A DNA stretch of 64,000 nt. Origin: Bartonella kosoyi. GTDB taxonomy: Bacteria; Pseudomonadota; Alphaproteobacteria; Rhizobiales; Rhizobiaceae. The stretch is taken from assembly GCF_003606325.2 (NCBI RefSeq), contig NZ_CP031843.2:1364001-1428000 (forward strand). The letters are read 5' to 3'. The notes under the pieces were generated by a model, which did not search any database, was not told where the DNA came from, and worked only from the letters and a program-made list of their open reading frames with translations. Below, one piece after another: positions 1-10,586 of this stretch. The position numbers were made by a program, and so were the translations under genes. Position 1 is the first letter of the stretch. Each line of letters starts with the position of its first letter.

Positions 1-1824
1 CTGTCTTTCATGGAAGGAGAAATTTCTGTTTTGCAGGTTGAAAAACGTATTCGTTCGCACGTTAAACGGCAAATGGAAAAAAACCAACGGGAATATTATC
101 TCAATGAGCAAATGAAAGCTATTCAAAAAGAGTTAGGAGCAGGAGATGATAACCGCGATGAGCTTTCTGAACTAGAAGACCGTATTAAGAGTACAAAACT
201 TTCCAAGGAAGCACAGGAAAAAGCTGGAGCAGAATTGAGAAAATTACGGAATATGTCTCCTATGTCCGCGGAAGCGACAGTTGTCCGTAACTATCTTGAT
301 TGGTTATTAGCAATGCCTTGGGGTAAAAAATCTAAGATTAAAAACAATTTAGATTTTGCTGAAAAGATCATGAATAATGAACATTTCGGTCTTGAAAAAG
401 TTAAGGAACGAATTATTGAGTATTTGGCTGTACAAAGTCGTGCGTCAAAGATAAAAGGTCCCATTATTTGTTTGTTAGGTCCTCCTGGTGTTGGAAAAAC
501 ATCATTAGCGCGCTCTATTGCAAAGGCAACAGGGCGTGAATATGTTCGTATCTCGTTGGGAGGTGTGCGGGATGAAGCAGAAATTCGCGGACATCGCCGA
601 ACATATATTGGTTCGATGCCTGGAAAAATTATTCAATCTATGAAAAAAGCAAAAAAATCTAATCCGCTTTTCTTGCTTGATGAAATTGATAAAATGGGAC
701 AAGATTTTCGTGGAGATCCTTCCTCTGCTTTATTAGAGGTTCTTGATCCTGAACAAAATGGTACATTCATCGACCACTATTTGGAAGTTGAATATGATCT
801 TTCTGATGTCATGTTTATCACAACTGCGAATACGCTTAATATTCCAGGTCCGTTAATGGATCGAATGGAAATTATTCGTATTGCTGGTTATACTGAATGT
901 GAAAAAATGGAAATTGTTAAGCAGCATCTTTTACCAAAAGCACTCAAAGACCACTGTTTGTCTAAAAAAGAACTCAGCATTTCTGATGGAGCACTAAGAT
1001 CAATTATTCAGTTTTACACACGTGAAGCAGGTGTTCGTAATCTTGAGCGTGAACTCATGAAAATTGCCCGTAAATCTGTTACAAAAATTCTCAAAACGTA
1101 TCAAAAATCTGTAAAAGTTACAGAAAGTAATCTCGATGATTTCCTTGGTGTTAAACGCTATCACTATAATCAGATTGAAGGAGAAAATCACATTGGTGTT
1201 GTGACAGGCCTTGCGTGGACAGAAGTGGGTGGAGAGTTATTGACCATTGAAGGTGTAATGATGCCCGGCAAAGGCAAGATGACTGTAACTGGAAATTTGC
1301 GTGATATTATGAAAGAGTCTATTTCTGCGGCAGCATCTTATGTACGTTCTCGTGCTGTTGATTTTGGGATAGAACCTCCACTTTTTGAAAAACGCGATAT
1401 CCATGTTCATGTTCCAGAGGGAGCGACACCAAAAGATGGTCCATCTGCTGGGATTGCAATGGTGACAGCAATTGTTTCGGTCCTTACAGGGATAGCTGTA
1501 CATAAAGATATAGCCATGACTGGTGAAATTACTTTACGTGGACGTGTTTTACCAATTGGTGGATTAAAAGAGAAACTCTTAGCTGCACTTCGAGGAGGGA
1601 TAAAAAAAGTTCTTATTCCTGAAGAAAATGCAAAAGATCTGGTTGATATTCCTGACGATGTCAAAAATAACATGGAAATTATTCCGGTAAATCATGTGAG
1701 TGAAGTTTTGAAACACGCTTTGGTTCGTTTTCCTGACACTATTGAATGGAAAGAACCTTCTACAGTGGCTGTCCCTATCCGTTCAGAGAACAGCGATAGT
1801 GAAGGAATACAGATTGCGCACTGA
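1..1824 (+). CDS. lon: Lon ATP-dependent protease (5' end outside window)
   Basis: ATP-dependent serine protease that degrades misfolded and short-lived regulatory proteins in the cytoplasm. The frame is open from base 1, so the gene starts upstream; about 607 residues are present and roughly 200 N-terminal residues (substrate-binding domain) are missing. Visible: the coiled linker ([20 protein letters not shown]), Walker A GPPGVGKT near base 478, Walker [10 protein letters not shown] near base 670, and the protease domain with the catalytic serine in GPSAGIAM (codon at 1444-1446) and the lysine in [14 protein letters not shown]. The next gene is hupB, an order common in related alphaproteobacteria. 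Identity is certain; only the start is unseen. Confidence 0.97.
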   Translation: MSFMEGEISVLQVEKRIRSHVKRQMEKNQREYYLNEQMKAIQKELGAGDDNRDELSELEDRIKSTKLSKEAQEKAGAELRKLRNMSPMSAEATVVRNYLDWLLAMPWGKKSKIKNNLDFAEKIMNNEHFGLEKVKERIIEYLAVQSRASKIKGPIICLLGPPGVGKTSLARSIAKATGREYVRISLGGVRDEAEIRGHRRTYIGSMPGKIIQSMKKAKKSNPLFLLDEIDKMGQDFRGDPSSALLEVLDPEQNGTFIDHYLEVEYDLSDVMFITTANTLNIPGPLMDRMEIIRIAGYTECEKMEIVKQHLLPKALKDHCLSKKELSISDGALRSIIQFYTREAGVRNLERELMKIARKSVTKILKTYQKSVKVTESNLDDFLGVKRYHYNQIEGENHIGVVTGLAWTEVGGELLTIEGVMMPGKGKMTVTGNLRDIMKESISAAASYVRSRAVDFGIEPPLFEKRDIHVHVPEGATPKDGPSAGIAMVTAIVSVLTGIAVHKDIAMTGEITLRGRVLPIGGLKEKLLAALRGGIKKVLIPEENAKDLVDIPDDVKNNMEIIPVNHVSEVLKHALVRFPDTIEWKEPSTVAVPIRSENSDSEGIQIAH

Positions 1825-2008
1825 TTCACTGATTTCACTTATAACGGCATTTTTTTAGGTGTAGAAGGTGATGTTACGGTTATTATTTTGTTTTTTATTG
1901 AAAAAAAGTGAAAAATTCCGTGAATAACTGTGATTATTGCTAAAAAAACAATGTATTGGATAAAAATAAGACTTCTGTTTGCTGTACTTTTCAATAAACT
2001 GACCAATA

Positions 2009-2025
2009 ACATGATTAAGTCATGT
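2009..2025. promoter_or_regulatory. Inverted repeat upstream of hupB
   Basis: ACATGA and TCATGT arms separated by five bases, just upstream of a TAATAT sequence (about 2033-2038) that could be the hupB -10 box. An operator is possible but this is inference from position only. Confidence 0.25.
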
Positions 2026-2056
2026 TGTCAGCTAATATAGGGAAAGGAAATATCTC

Positions 2057-2335
2057 ATGAATAAAAGTGAATTGGTTAGTTCCGTTGCTGAAAAGGCAGG
2101 TGTTTCGAAAGTGCAAGCTGGTGCTGTTGTTGATGCTTTTATGGCTTCTGTAACAGAAGCTTTAGCTTCAGGGGGGGATGTGCGTCTTCCAGGTTTTGGC
2201 ACTTTTGAAGTTTCTCATCGTGCTGCGACAAAGGGGCGTAATCCTTCAACTGGCGCTGAAATTGATATTCCAGCACGTTCTGTACCCAAATTTTCTGCAG
2301 GAAAAAGCCTTAAAGAAGCAGTTAATAAAAAATAA
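2057..2335 (+). CDS. hupB: DNA-binding protein HU
   Basis: Small histone-like protein that bends and compacts DNA in the nucleoid. It is 92 residues long, the usual HU length. It begins MNKSELVSSVAEKAGVSK, carries the conserved GFGTFEV strand and the DNA-binding arm (RAATKGRNPSTGAEIDIPAR), and ends in the typical PKFSAGKSLKEAVN helix. The start is supported by GGGAAAGGAAAT just upstream. It follows lon, has its own upstream gap with a possible promoter, and is followed closely by an intrinsic terminator, so it is probably a single-gene transcript. Confidence 0.96.
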   Translation: MNKSELVSSVAEKAGVSKVQAGAVVDAFMASVTEALASGGDVRLPGFGTFEVSHRAATKGRNPSTGAEIDIPARSVPKFSAGKSLKEAVNKK

Positions 2336-2350
2336 TTTAAACAAAACATT

Positions 2351-2385
2351 AAAAAAACCCGATTTATTTATAAGCGGGTTTTTTT
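2351..2385 (+). terminator. Intrinsic terminator of hupB
   Basis: A-rich 5' arm running into ACCCG, a short AT loop, then CGGGT followed by a run of T. It lies 15 bases after the hupB stop codon and is a textbook rho-independent terminator. Confidence 0.85.
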
Positions 2386-3350
2386 ACAGATATTTTTTAG
2401 ACAGGGATATTATACACGTTTTTCATATAAAAATTTTGAGTCTTCGTACCATTTTTCTCATTTCATAAATTGCATAAAATGCCATAGGCGTGAAATATAT
2501 ATTTTTAGCCGTTTCAATAAATATTCCACTTTAATAATAAGTCATTACATAGCGTATAAAATATGACGTTAGCTTTTGTTATGTGAAAGGGCTAAAGTTT
2601 TTATTCAGAAACAGTACTTATAAATATAAGACAAAAAAAATGCTGTAAAATGTATAAAGCCTACTAAACCACCTTTTTTGCTTGATAGAAGTGCATATTA
2701 ACGCCATCATATTATTTTCTTAGTTTTATAATGGTTTGATCAGCTCGCGGCATTTGAGGCAGGCGCATAAAGGACAGTTTTATTCCTTTTTCAATAATTC
2801 TCTTAACTTACAACACTAACTTCGCTTGTGTGAGTCAGTATTTAACTGACTAAGCAAATCACTTTTATTGATTGACTATAAGAGAGTCTGAAATAAAAGA
2901 ATTTTACGATATTTAAGTTTCTCATTCACTATAGAAAGACATAAATTGTTATGATGAATTAACGGATTGTAACATTATAAAGCGGCTTCGTCATTTCAAT
3001 ATTGCGATTTTTCGTGGCATTTGAGATGGAAGAGATATATTCAGCTCTGTTTTAAATATTTTAGGTTCATATCTTTATTTCACTTCTGATATGCAAGAGA
3101 ATATTTTTTTTATAATATATTTATTTGTTATTTCATTTTTATTGTTGATAATTTATTAAATTGTGTATAAAATTAAGCTTTTTTTCTATAGACACAAAAT
3201 ATTTTACTCCTACATTCTTAAATAAACGATGAAGTGTAAAGCCGTCTCTATTGATTGAGAGAGTATTTTAACAAGGTTTTATAATGTATTTTTTAACAAG
3301 AATGATAGAAATTTCTTCAGTAGATGGGATGAATGACAAATCGTGTGTTT
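2386..3350. other. Gene-poor AT-rich gap between hupB and trmFO
   Basis: About 965 bases of very AT-rich sequence with no ORF of gene quality. A segment near 2900-2925 (containing TTTACGATATTTAA) resembles one in the gap near 9975-9995 (CTTACGATATTTAA), hinting at a shared decayed repeat or gene. Otherwise it looks like decayed DNA of the kind common in Bartonella genomes. Confidence 0.5.
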
Positions 3351-4763
3351 TTATAAACAGGAGCTCTTGGATTCTTTATCTGCTAACCACTGAATACAAT
3401 CATTGAGAGCTCTCGCCGTTATAACTTGTTTTTTTGCTAATTTTTTTTCTTTACTTGGCAAGCGTTTTCCTGAGTTTTTAAGAGACGCAATAGGGGGGAA
3501 GAGTCCAAAATTGATATTCATTGGTTGAAAAGACTGTCTTTCTGCTTCTTCATCTATAATATGGCCCCCCGTAATATGATTCAAAAGAGCTCCGAATGCC
3601 GTGGTTAGTGGGGGGAGGCAAGGACAGTTGTGATGATATTCGGCAGCAGCAAAACGCCCAGCAAGAAGCCCTATAGCTGCTGATTCTACATAACCTTCAC
3701 ATCCGGTAATTTGTCCTGCAAAGCGTAGTTGTTTTTTTTGTTTTAAACGAAGGGTTTGATCAAGAATGATTGGAGAGTTGAGATAGGTATTGCGGTGAAG
3801 ACCACCAAGACGTGCAAATTCTGCTTTTTCAAGACCGGGAATCATTCTAAAAATGCGAACTTGTTCACCATATTTCAATTTTGTTTGAAAACCGACCATA
3901 TTGTAAAGCGTTCCGAGTTTATTATCTTGGCGTAATTGAACGACAGCATAGGGTTTAACGGTGGGATTATAGGCATTGGTTAAGCCCATAGGTTTCATAG
4001 GTCCATGTCTTAAAGTTTCTAGTCCGCGCTCAGCCATAATTTCAATAGGGAGGCATCCATCAAAATAGGGTGTTTTTTCAAAATCACGAAACTCTGTTTT
4101 TTCAGCATTTTTTAATGCTTCAACGAATGCTTCATATTGTTCCTTATTAAGGGGACAATTAAGATAATCTTTCCCTGTTCCCTCAGGACCAATTTTATCG
4201 TAGCGAGACTGATACCAACAAATATTCATATCAATACTATCAGTGTGGATAATAGGTGCAATAGCATCATAAAAAGAAAGGGCTTTTATATCGGTTATCG
4301 CTTGTAACTCTTGAGCAAGTGCAGGTGAGGTAAGGGGGCCCGTTGCAACGATAACATGTTTCCAATCTTTAGAAATCTCTTGAACTTCTTCGCGTTTAAT
4401 CGTTATAAGCGAATGGTTTTCAAGGGCGGATGTTACAGTTTTTGAAAATCCATCACGATCAACAGCAAGAGCACTTCCAGCAGGAACTTTGTTGGTATCG
4501 GCCGCTTTCATAATTAACGATTTCGCTAATCGCATTTCAGCATGTAAAAGTCCTACGGCATTTGTTGATGAATCATCAGAACGAAAGGAATTTGAACAAA
4601 CCAGTTCTGCCAATTTATCGGTTTTATGGGCATCTGATTTTTTTTCGGGACGCATTTCATGCAAAATAACAGGAATGCCTGATTGAGCAATTTGCCAGCT
4701 TGCTTCACACCCCGCAAGACCGCCACCGATAATATGAATTGGAGTATCAAATGTCTTTAACAT
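3351..4763 (-). CDS. trmFO: Methylenetetrahydrofolate-tRNA-(uracil-5-)-methyltransferase TrmFO
   Basis: FAD- and folate-dependent enzyme that methylates U54 in the T-loop of tRNA to ribothymidine. The 470-residue protein starts with an FAD-binding Rossmann motif ([19 protein letters not shown]), followed by the family signature [25 protein letters not shown] broken by no gap. Later come [26 protein letters not shown] and the C-terminal [12 protein letters not shown]. Length matches the family. It stands alone on the minus strand, diverging from the tRNA-Leu gene to its right, which is fitting for a tRNA modification enzyme though probably coincidental. Confidence 0.96.
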   Translation of the reverse strand: MLKTFDTPIHIIGGGLAGCEASWQIAQSGIPVILHEMRPEKKSDAHKTDKLAELVCSNSFRSDDSSTNAVGLLHAEMRLAKSLIMKAADTNKVPAGSALAVDRDGFSKTVTSALENHSLITIKREEVQEISKDWKHVIVATGPLTSPALAQELQAITDIKALSFYDAIAPIIHTDSIDMNICWYQSRYDKIGPEGTGKDYLNCPLNKEQYEAFVEALKNAEKTEFRDFEKTPYFDGCLPIEIMAERGLETLRHGPMKPMGLTNAYNPTVKPYAVVQLRQDNKLGTLYNMVGFQTKLKYGEQVRIFRMIPGLEKAEFARLGGLHRNTYLNSPIILDQTLRLKQKKQLRFAGQITGCEGYVESAAIGLLAGRFAAAEYHHNCPCLPPLTTAFGALLNHITGGHIIDEEAERQSFQPMNINFGLFPPIASLKNSGKRLPSKEKKLAKKQVITARALNDCIQWLADKESKSSCL

Positions 4764-4931
4764 AGTTGACTTATTAACGTAAGTCGCTGTGTATGAAAAG
4801 CATAGATTTTGTTTTTGTTCTTTATAAGAAAGAGGTGTATTGAGTTTTTTTAATATATTTGTTTGCTTTTTTTCTATAATTAATGGTATAGAAACGCCGC
4901 TTGTATAAGGTTATTAGCTTTCTAAGTTTAA

Positions 4932-5014
4932 GCGGATGTGGCGAAATTGGTAGACGCACCAGATTTAGGTTCTGGCGGGAGACCGTGGGGGTTCGAGTCC
5001 CTCCATCCGCACCA
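4932..5014 (+). tRNA. tRNA-Leu (anticodon TAG)
   Basis: Acceptor stem GCGGATG pairs with CATCCGC, followed by ACCA encoded in the gene. The D-loop has the AATTGGTAGACGC pattern of leucine tRNAs. The anticodon loop TTTAGGT gives TAG, there is a long variable arm (a class II tRNA), and the T-loop is GTTCGAGTCC. Lies between trmFO (opposite strand) and tig. Confidence 0.97.
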
Positions 5015-5073
5015 AAGCAATCCCTTAAGTGCTACGGATTTCTACGTATCTGGAATTCCGCTTCATGGTAATG

Positions 5074-5090
5074 TAACACTTGAAGTGTTA
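5074..5090. repeat. Short near-perfect palindrome between tRNA-Leu and tig
   Basis: TAACACTT and AAGTGTTA separated by one base. It sits about 60 bases before the tig start. It could be an operator or a processing site; it has no T-run typical of a terminator. Confidence 0.3.
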
Positions 5091-5148
5091 GAATGTAATG
5101 ATGATTAGAGTGGGTTTATCCCTCTCCTTAGAAAAATGAAGGTGTTTA

Positions 5149-6576
5149 ATGCAGGTTACCGAGACGCTTAATGAAGGACTGAAGCGCGAAATTAAGATCG
5201 TGGTTCCAGCGAAAGATTTAGAAGAAAAGTTGAATGAACGATTGGATGATACCAAGGGTAAAATCAAGCTTAATGGTTTTCGTCCCGGTAAAGTGCCCGG
5301 TGGGCATTTGCGAAAAATGTATGGTAAATCTTTCATGGCAGAGATTCTCAATGAGATACTCGCTGATGCGCCACGTTCTGTTTTAGCGGACCGCAATGAA
5401 CGCCCAGCGATGCAACCGAAAATTGATATAGATGAAGATGAGAAAATTCTAGATGGAAAAGCCGATTTTACTTTTAGTTTAAAGTATGAAATTTTACCAA
5501 AAATTGAAATTAAAGCTTTTGAGCATATTGAAGTTATTCGTGAAATTGCAGCTATTCCTGAAAAGGATATTGATGAGCAAGTCAATCGCGTTCTTTCTTC
5601 TACACGTAATTATTCGCTAAAAGAGGGATCTTCCGAAGAAGGTGATCGTATTACCATAGATTATCTAGGTAAGCTTGAGGGGGTTCCATTTGAAGGTGGG
5701 GCCGATAATGATGCACAACTGATTCTTGGATCAAAACAATTTATTCCTGGTTTTGAAGAGCAATTGGTTGGTGTAAAAGCTGGAGATACAAAAACGATTT
5801 CTGTTAAATTTCCGGATAATTACAGTGCAGCACATTTAGCAGGACAGGAAGCAGAGTTTGACATTACTGTCAAAGCTGTCTTTAGACCAGATGAATTAAA
5901 AATTGATGATGAGGCCGCGAAAAAAGTCGGTTTGGAATCTCTAGATCGTTTGCGCGAGGTTGTGCGTGGACAGATTGAAAGTCAATATGGTTCAATGACA
6001 CGTCAAAAAGTTAAGCGTCAAATTCTTGATGCTTTAGATGCTGATTATAATTTTGAGATTCCTGAAGGACTCTTAGAAATTGAATTCAATAATATATGGG
6101 CTCAGGTTAATGATGATTTGAAAAGGGCTGGGCGTAGTTTTGAGGACGAAGGTGTTACAGAAGAAAAGGCGCGGGAGGAATATCGTGTCCTTGCACAACG
6201 TCGTGTCCGTCTTGGCTTGGTGCTTTCTGAAATTGGAATGAAGGTTGGTGTTAAAGTTAGTGAGGATGAACTAAAAGCAGCCGTTTTTGAGCAAGTTCGT
6301 CAATATCCTGGACAAGAAAAAGAGATTATGGACTTTTTCCGTAAGACTCCGGAAGCTGTTGAAAATCTACGTGCTCCGATTTTCGAAGAAAAGGTCATTG
6401 ATCATTTGTTAGCGCAGATAAAAGTCACAGATAAAGAAGTGACGATTGAAGAATTGATGAAAGAATATGATGAATTAGATGTCTCTGAAGAAAAGCCGGC
6501 AAAGAAAAAATCTGCTGTGAAAGAAAAGTCTGCAGAGAAAACATCGGCTAAGAAAAAGGCTCCTAAAAAAGCTTAA
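5149..6576 (+). CDS. tig: Trigger factor, ribosome-associated chaperone
   Basis: Binds the exit tunnel of the ribosome and shields nascent chains; it also has peptidyl-prolyl isomerase activity. Domain order in the 475 residues: N-terminal ribosome-binding domain with GFRPGKVP (about residues 44-51), a central FKBP-like domain (about 160-245, containing [20 protein letters not shown] and [11 protein letters not shown]), and the C-terminal helical chaperone arms. A lysine/alanine-rich tail ([14 protein letters not shown] and onward) extends beyond the core, as in other alphaproteobacterial homologues. The start follows directly after AAGGTGTTTA. It appears to be a single-gene unit ending at a hairpin. 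Confidence 0.96.
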   Translation: MQVTETLNEGLKREIKIVVPAKDLEEKLNERLDDTKGKIKLNGFRPGKVPGGHLRKMYGKSFMAEILNEILADAPRSVLADRNERPAMQPKIDIDEDEKILDGKADFTFSLKYEILPKIEIKAFEHIEVIREIAAIPEKDIDEQVNRVLSSTRNYSLKEGSSEEGDRITIDYLGKLEGVPFEGGADNDAQLILGSKQFIPGFEEQLVGVKAGDTKTISVKFPDNYSAAHLAGQEAEFDITVKAVFRPDELKIDDEAAKKVGLESLDRLREVVRGQIESQYGSMTRQKVKRQILDALDADYNFEIPEGLLEIEFNNIWAQVNDDLKRAGRSFEDEGVTEEKAREEYRVLAQRRVRLGLVLSEIGMKVGVKVSEDELKAAVFEQVRQYPGQEKEIMDFFRKTPEAVENLRAPIFEEKVIDHLLAQIKVTDKEVTIEELMKEYDELDVSEEKPAKKKSAVKEKSAEKTSAKKKAPKKA

Positions 6577-6597
6577 TATTTACCCGAACAGAATGAG

Positions 6598-6618
6598 CCC
6601 GATAGAATCGGGTTTGTT
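6598..6618 (+). terminator. Hairpin downstream of tig
   Basis: CCCGAT/ATCGGG stem with a three-base loop, followed by TTTGTTG. Placed 22 bases after the tig stop codon. The T-run is short, so it may be a weak terminator. Confidence 0.55.
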
Positions 6619-6702
6619 GTGGTATTATATTATAACCTTGCACCGTGAATGGTTTGAGATAAACCATGAGATATGTTTTAAAATATTGGTAGTGGATTGG
6701 CA

Positions 6703-8202
6703 ATGAACATCATTGATACGCGTACTCCTGATTCTAAGCGTTTTATTTCTGGCGTTACAGGTGATTGGGAAGTCATCATTGGCATGGAGGTTCATGCGCA
6801 AATCATATCAAATTCGAAACTTTTTTCAGGTGCATCAACCAAATTTGGTGCAGAACCGAACAATCATGTATCACTTATTGATGCAGCTATGCCGGGGATG
6901 TTACCTGTTTTGAATGAAGAATGTGTTCGTCAAGCAGTTCGGACAGGTTTGGGATTAAAAGCGCATATTAATTTAAAATCTGTTTTTGATCGTAAAAATT
7001 ATTTTTATCCAGATTTACCGCAGGGGTATCAGATTTCTCAGTTTCGCTATCCCATTGTAGGAGAGGGGAAAATTATCATATCTGTTGGTCCAGATTCGAA
7101 AGGCCAATTTGAGGATATCGAAGTAGGAATTGAAAGATTACATCTTGAACAGGATGCTGGAAAATCGATGCATGATCAACATCCAACAATGTCTTTCGTA
7201 GATCTCAATCGCTCTGGTGTTGCGCTTATGGAAATTGTTTCCAAACCTGATATGCGCTCATCAGATGAAGCCAAAGCCTATATGACAAAATTGCGTACGA
7301 TTGTTCGTTATTTAGGGACCTGCGATGGCAATATGGATGAAGGTTCTATGCGTGCAGATGTCAATGTATCCGTTCGTCGTCCTGGTGAAGATTTTGGAAC
7401 GCGTTGTGAAATCAAAAATGTTAATTCTATACGCTTTATTGGTCAAGCGATTGAGTATGAAGCGCGTCGTCAGATTGCAATTTTAGAAGATGGGGGCGTC
7501 ATAGAGCAAGAAACTCGGCTTTTTGATGCCACTAAAGGTGAGACACGCTCTATGCGCTCAAAGGAAGAAGCGCATGATTATCGTTATTTCCCTGATCCTG
7601 ATCTTTTGCCATTAGAATTTGATCAAGCATTTGTGGATTCTTTGGCGGCGGATTTACCAGAATTGCCTGACGCTATAAAAGCACGTTTTGTTAAGGAAAT
7701 GGGATTGACAGTGTATGATGCTTCCATTCTTGTGACAGAAAAAGCTATTGCTGATTATTTTGAAGAAGTAGCGTATGGGCGTGATGGAAAAATAGTGGCC
7801 AATTGGGTGATTAATGATCTTTTAGGGGCTTTAAATAGAGATAATCGTGAAATTGAAGAGTCACCAGTATCGCCAAATCAGTTGGGAAGCATTATTGATC
7901 TTATAAAAGAAGGTGTTATTTCTGGAAAAATAGCTAAAGATCTTTTTGAGATTATTTGGAATGAGGGGGGAGAACCACGCCAAATTGTAGAAGAGCGCAA
8001 TATGAAGCAGGTAACAGATACAAAGGCTATTGAAAGAGCTGTTGATGAGATCGTTGCCAATAATTCTGATAAAGTTGTGCAAGCAAAACAAAAGCCTGCT
8101 TTAGCAGGTTGGTTTGTTGGACAGGTCATGAAAGCAACAGGCGGCAAGGCAAATCCTCAAACTGTTAATGAATTAGTTAAGATAAAACTTGGCATAGATT
8201 AA
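6703..8202 (+). CDS. gatB: Asp-tRNA(Asn)/Glu-tRNA(Gln) amidotransferase subunit B
   Basis: Subunit of the GatCAB complex that converts Glu-tRNA(Gln) (and Asp-tRNA(Asn)) to the correctly amidated form, which fits with a glutamyl-tRNA synthetase (gltX) later in this window. The 499-residue protein shows the kinase-like core ([65 protein letters not shown]) and the C-terminal YqeY-like tail. The chosen ATG at 6703 gives [12 protein letters not shown]; a TTG at 6697 would add two residues and cannot be excluded. The gatC and gatA genes are not adjacent. Confidence 0.95.
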   Translation: MNIIDTRTPDSKRFISGVTGDWEVIIGMEVHAQIISNSKLFSGASTKFGAEPNNHVSLIDAAMPGMLPVLNEECVRQAVRTGLGLKAHINLKSVFDRKNYFYPDLPQGYQISQFRYPIVGEGKIIISVGPDSKGQFEDIEVGIERLHLEQDAGKSMHDQHPTMSFVDLNRSGVALMEIVSKPDMRSSDEAKAYMTKLRTIVRYLGTCDGNMDEGSMRADVNVSVRRPGEDFGTRCEIKNVNSIRFIGQAIEYEARRQIAILEDGGVIEQETRLFDATKGETRSMRSKEEAHDYRYFPDPDLLPLEFDQAFVDSLAADLPELPDAIKARFVKEMGLTVYDASILVTEKAIADYFEEVAYGRDGKIVANWVINDLLGALNRDNREIEESPVSPNQLGSIIDLIKEGVISGKIAKDLFEIIWNEGGEPRQIVEERNMKQVTDTKAIERAVDEIVANNSDKVVQAKQKPALAGWFVGQVMKATGGKANPQTVNELVKIKLGID

Positions 8203-8369
8203 ATTTTATGGGGTGGAGAAGAATTTATAAATATGATATCTTCTCGAAATTAAGGGATAAAAAGTTATCCTATTAATTGGAGTTGTGCTGAATTGACCGG
8301 TAATTAAAGCATTAACAAGTTTATTCCAGTGATTGATTTCATGAGCATACTGAAGAAATGGAATAGAAA

Positions 8370-8768
8370 ATGGCTCATTTTTTTAAGCAAATCTTTACCT
8401 GGTGGAATGGTAATACCATTGGTACGCGTTTTTTTACATGGCGCAAAGGTAAGCGGATAGGGGAAGATCAATTTGGAAATATATATTATGAGGGGGGGCT
8501 TCATAAGGATGGTTATCCGCATCGTTGGGTTATTTATAAAGACTATTCTGAGCCTTCTACTATTCCACCAGGTTGGCATGGCTGGATTCATCATCGCTGT
8601 GAGTATCCTCCAACACAGGAGGATTATCATCCCTATGAATGGGAGAAGCCGCACGTTGCAAATATGACAGGAACAAGTGAGGCCTATCGACCAAAGGGGG
8701 CTATTCCTTACAATGATGAGCCTCCTTGTGTACGTGAAGATTATGATGCGTGGTCACCTAAAAAATAA
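8370..8768 (+). CDS. NDUFA12-like NADH:ubiquinone oxidoreductase accessory subunit
   Basis: Small accessory subunit of respiratory complex I shared by alphaproteobacteria and mitochondria. The 132 residues hold the family pattern: aromatic-rich start (FFKQIFTWWNG), GTRFFTWRKGKRIGEDQFGNIYYE, RRW-like region HRWVIYKDY, EPSTIPPGWHGWIHH, and a C-terminal YRPKGA..YDAWSPKK stretch. It lies away from the nuo genes, as is usual in this group, and precedes a DUF2155 gene, a pairing often seen in Rhizobiales. Function is from family membership. Confidence 0.9.
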   Translation: MAHFFKQIFTWWNGNTIGTRFFTWRKGKRIGEDQFGNIYYEGGLHKDGYPHRWVIYKDYSEPSTIPPGWHGWIHHRCEYPPTQEDYHPYEWEKPHVANMTGTSEAYRPKGAIPYNDEPPCVREDYDAWSPKK

Positions 8769-8853
8769 AATGTTTTAATGGGCGCGTGTATTTTTATCTT
8801 ATTTGGCTCTACGTTATAACAAGATTTATTTTTAAGGTGCGATTGGTTTTGAT

Positions 8854-9282
8854 ATGACGAGGTTTTTTTTATTGTTGAGGGTGAGAAATTTTATATATAT
8901 TTTTTTTATGGGAATTTTAGTGTTTTTATCCTTAAATAGTGGAGTGCGGGCTGAACGTATTAGCAATGGAATTGCTGTTTTTGCAGGTCTTGATAAAATA
9001 ACGGGGCGAACGACGCGTTTTGAAGTTTCTCTTGGTGAAGTTTATCAGTATGGTGCATTACAGGTAACACCCCGTGCTTGTTATACGAGCTCTAAAGATG
9101 AACCAACGCGTACAACAGGTTTTGTGGAAGTTAATGAAGTAACATTAGATAAAAAAATACGGCGTATTTTTACAGGATGGATGTTTGCAGATAGTCCTGG
9201 TTTGAACGCTGTTGAGCATCCTATTTATGATGTGTGGTTAAAAGATTGCAAGCAGAGTTCTCAAAAACTACCTCTTCAGTAA
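8854..9282 (+). CDS. DUF2155 domain-containing secreted protein
   Basis: Protein of 142 residues with an N-terminal hydrophobic segment (about residues 10-30) ending SGVRAE, which looks like a signal peptide. The DUF2155 core follows: AVFAGLDKITGRTTRFEVSL, YGALQVTPRACYTS, and the end GWMFADSPGLNAVEHPIYDVWLKDC, with two cysteines that could form a disulfide. Role is unknown; probably periplasmic. Lies 85 bases downstream of the NDUFA12-like gene on the same strand, so co-transcription is possible. Confidence 0.88.
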   Translation: MTRFFLLLRVRNFIYIFFMGILVFLSLNSGVRAERISNGIAVFAGLDKITGRTTRFEVSLGEVYQYGALQVTPRACYTSSKDEPTRTTGFVEVNEVTLDKKIRRIFTGWMFADSPGLNAVEHPIYDVWLKDCKQSSQKLPLQ

Positions 9283-10586
9283 TAGTGTGTTATCTATTTA
9301 TAATACATTGATTTATAATGAGGATTTATCATTTTATAATTTGAATGAGAGGTTCGGGTTTCTATGTTTTTTTCATTTCAAACTGTCTTATATTGAAAGA
9401 TCAAAACTATTTTCTTGCACGTTATAAATGGAGGACGTGTGGATACTACTATTTAAGAAGGGAATGAAAGTTTCTCTCATGAGCCGTTTAAATCCAAGGA
9501 TGCACTATGCAAATCAACGTATTATTTTTTCGAGTGTTTCATAGGAAAAAATTCTTAAGTTGTATCTGTTAGAGTTAGAAATGAAAGGCTTGTTCATATT
9601 TGTTCAAGAGATGAATTGACTCTTTTGCATTGAATAGGTCACATTTCTCATGAAGAACAGAACGTTATTGTATTACATATTTACGGGCTTGTTTTAAAGA
9701 GACCTCTCTTAAGGCTCGTCACATCCATTTCGCAACAGAGCCCATGAATGGTATAATGATAAATCCATTGAAGTATTCCCTACCTTACACTTGTGAAGGA
9801 GCAAGCAAACACCAGCACACACTCTGCCAACTCCCAATATTGCCAACCTGTTCTGAGCACTTAAAAACTTTTCAAAAGAGACATTCTTATTCCTCTTTTG
9901 TGCAGCTTTTCTCGTTCGTAGCGTACAAGTGAATGGTTTTGATTGCTTCAATATAAATAGGCTTGCGATGAGAGAATCTTACGATATTTAAAGCTCTAAC
10001 GCAGTAGGAATAAAACTAAGTTACCATTATAAATCAAAAAATTGGCTTTATGAGAAAACAGAATGTCAAATGCATAATTTATGAAAACCAATGATGATAT
10101 CAAGAGCAAACACATGTCTTGAGCGGACCTTTATTCTCATGGAGATTTTTTTCATTCAAAGAGTAGAAGTAATCCAAGCTCTGTTATTAGAACAAGAGAG
10201 GTTTAAGATTATTTAGAATTGAAGTATAGCCGGATTTAAAAAATGCAAAAATTGGGATATTTCTGGCAGAAAGCAACATGTATGTATTTGATATTTTTAT
10301 GATAGAGTGCCTCATAAGTCAGTTTGTTTATTCATAAGTTTTTATACATGGCATGATAAACTGCACATTTTAATAAGAAGGATATCACTCATTTTGTAAA
10401 TTATATTTTTAATATCTATACTTTTGAAAGTCTTTTGTATAACAGACAGGTGTTTTTTCCGGTGCGCTGTTGAAAATTAAAAAAGGGGCTTGAAGAGGCG
10501 TTAAAAAATTCCGTATCACCAGGAGTGGTGTCTTTACTTTGTGCAAAGAATGACCATTTCTTTTAAAGAATAAGAGATTTTATATA
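9283..10586. other. 1.3 kb gene-poor gap between DUF2155 gene and rhomboid gene
   Basis: No convincing gene. A patch at about 9700-9950 has higher GC and an 80-codon frame on the minus strand (9709-9951) with no family I recognise. A frame near 9565-9710 on the plus strand is broken by stops but has codon-like texture (ERLVHICSRDELTLLH). The rest is AT-rich and looks decayed. Confidence 0.5.

Noticed and set aside
5088..5585. 165-codon minus-strand ORF across tig
   Set aside because: Antisense shadow of the trigger factor gene; serine- and isoleucine-rich with no family resemblance.
9744..9932. 62-codon plus-strand ORF in the 9.3-10.6 kb gap
   Set aside because: No family resemblance and overlapped by an equally open frame on the other strand; reported only as an odd patch.
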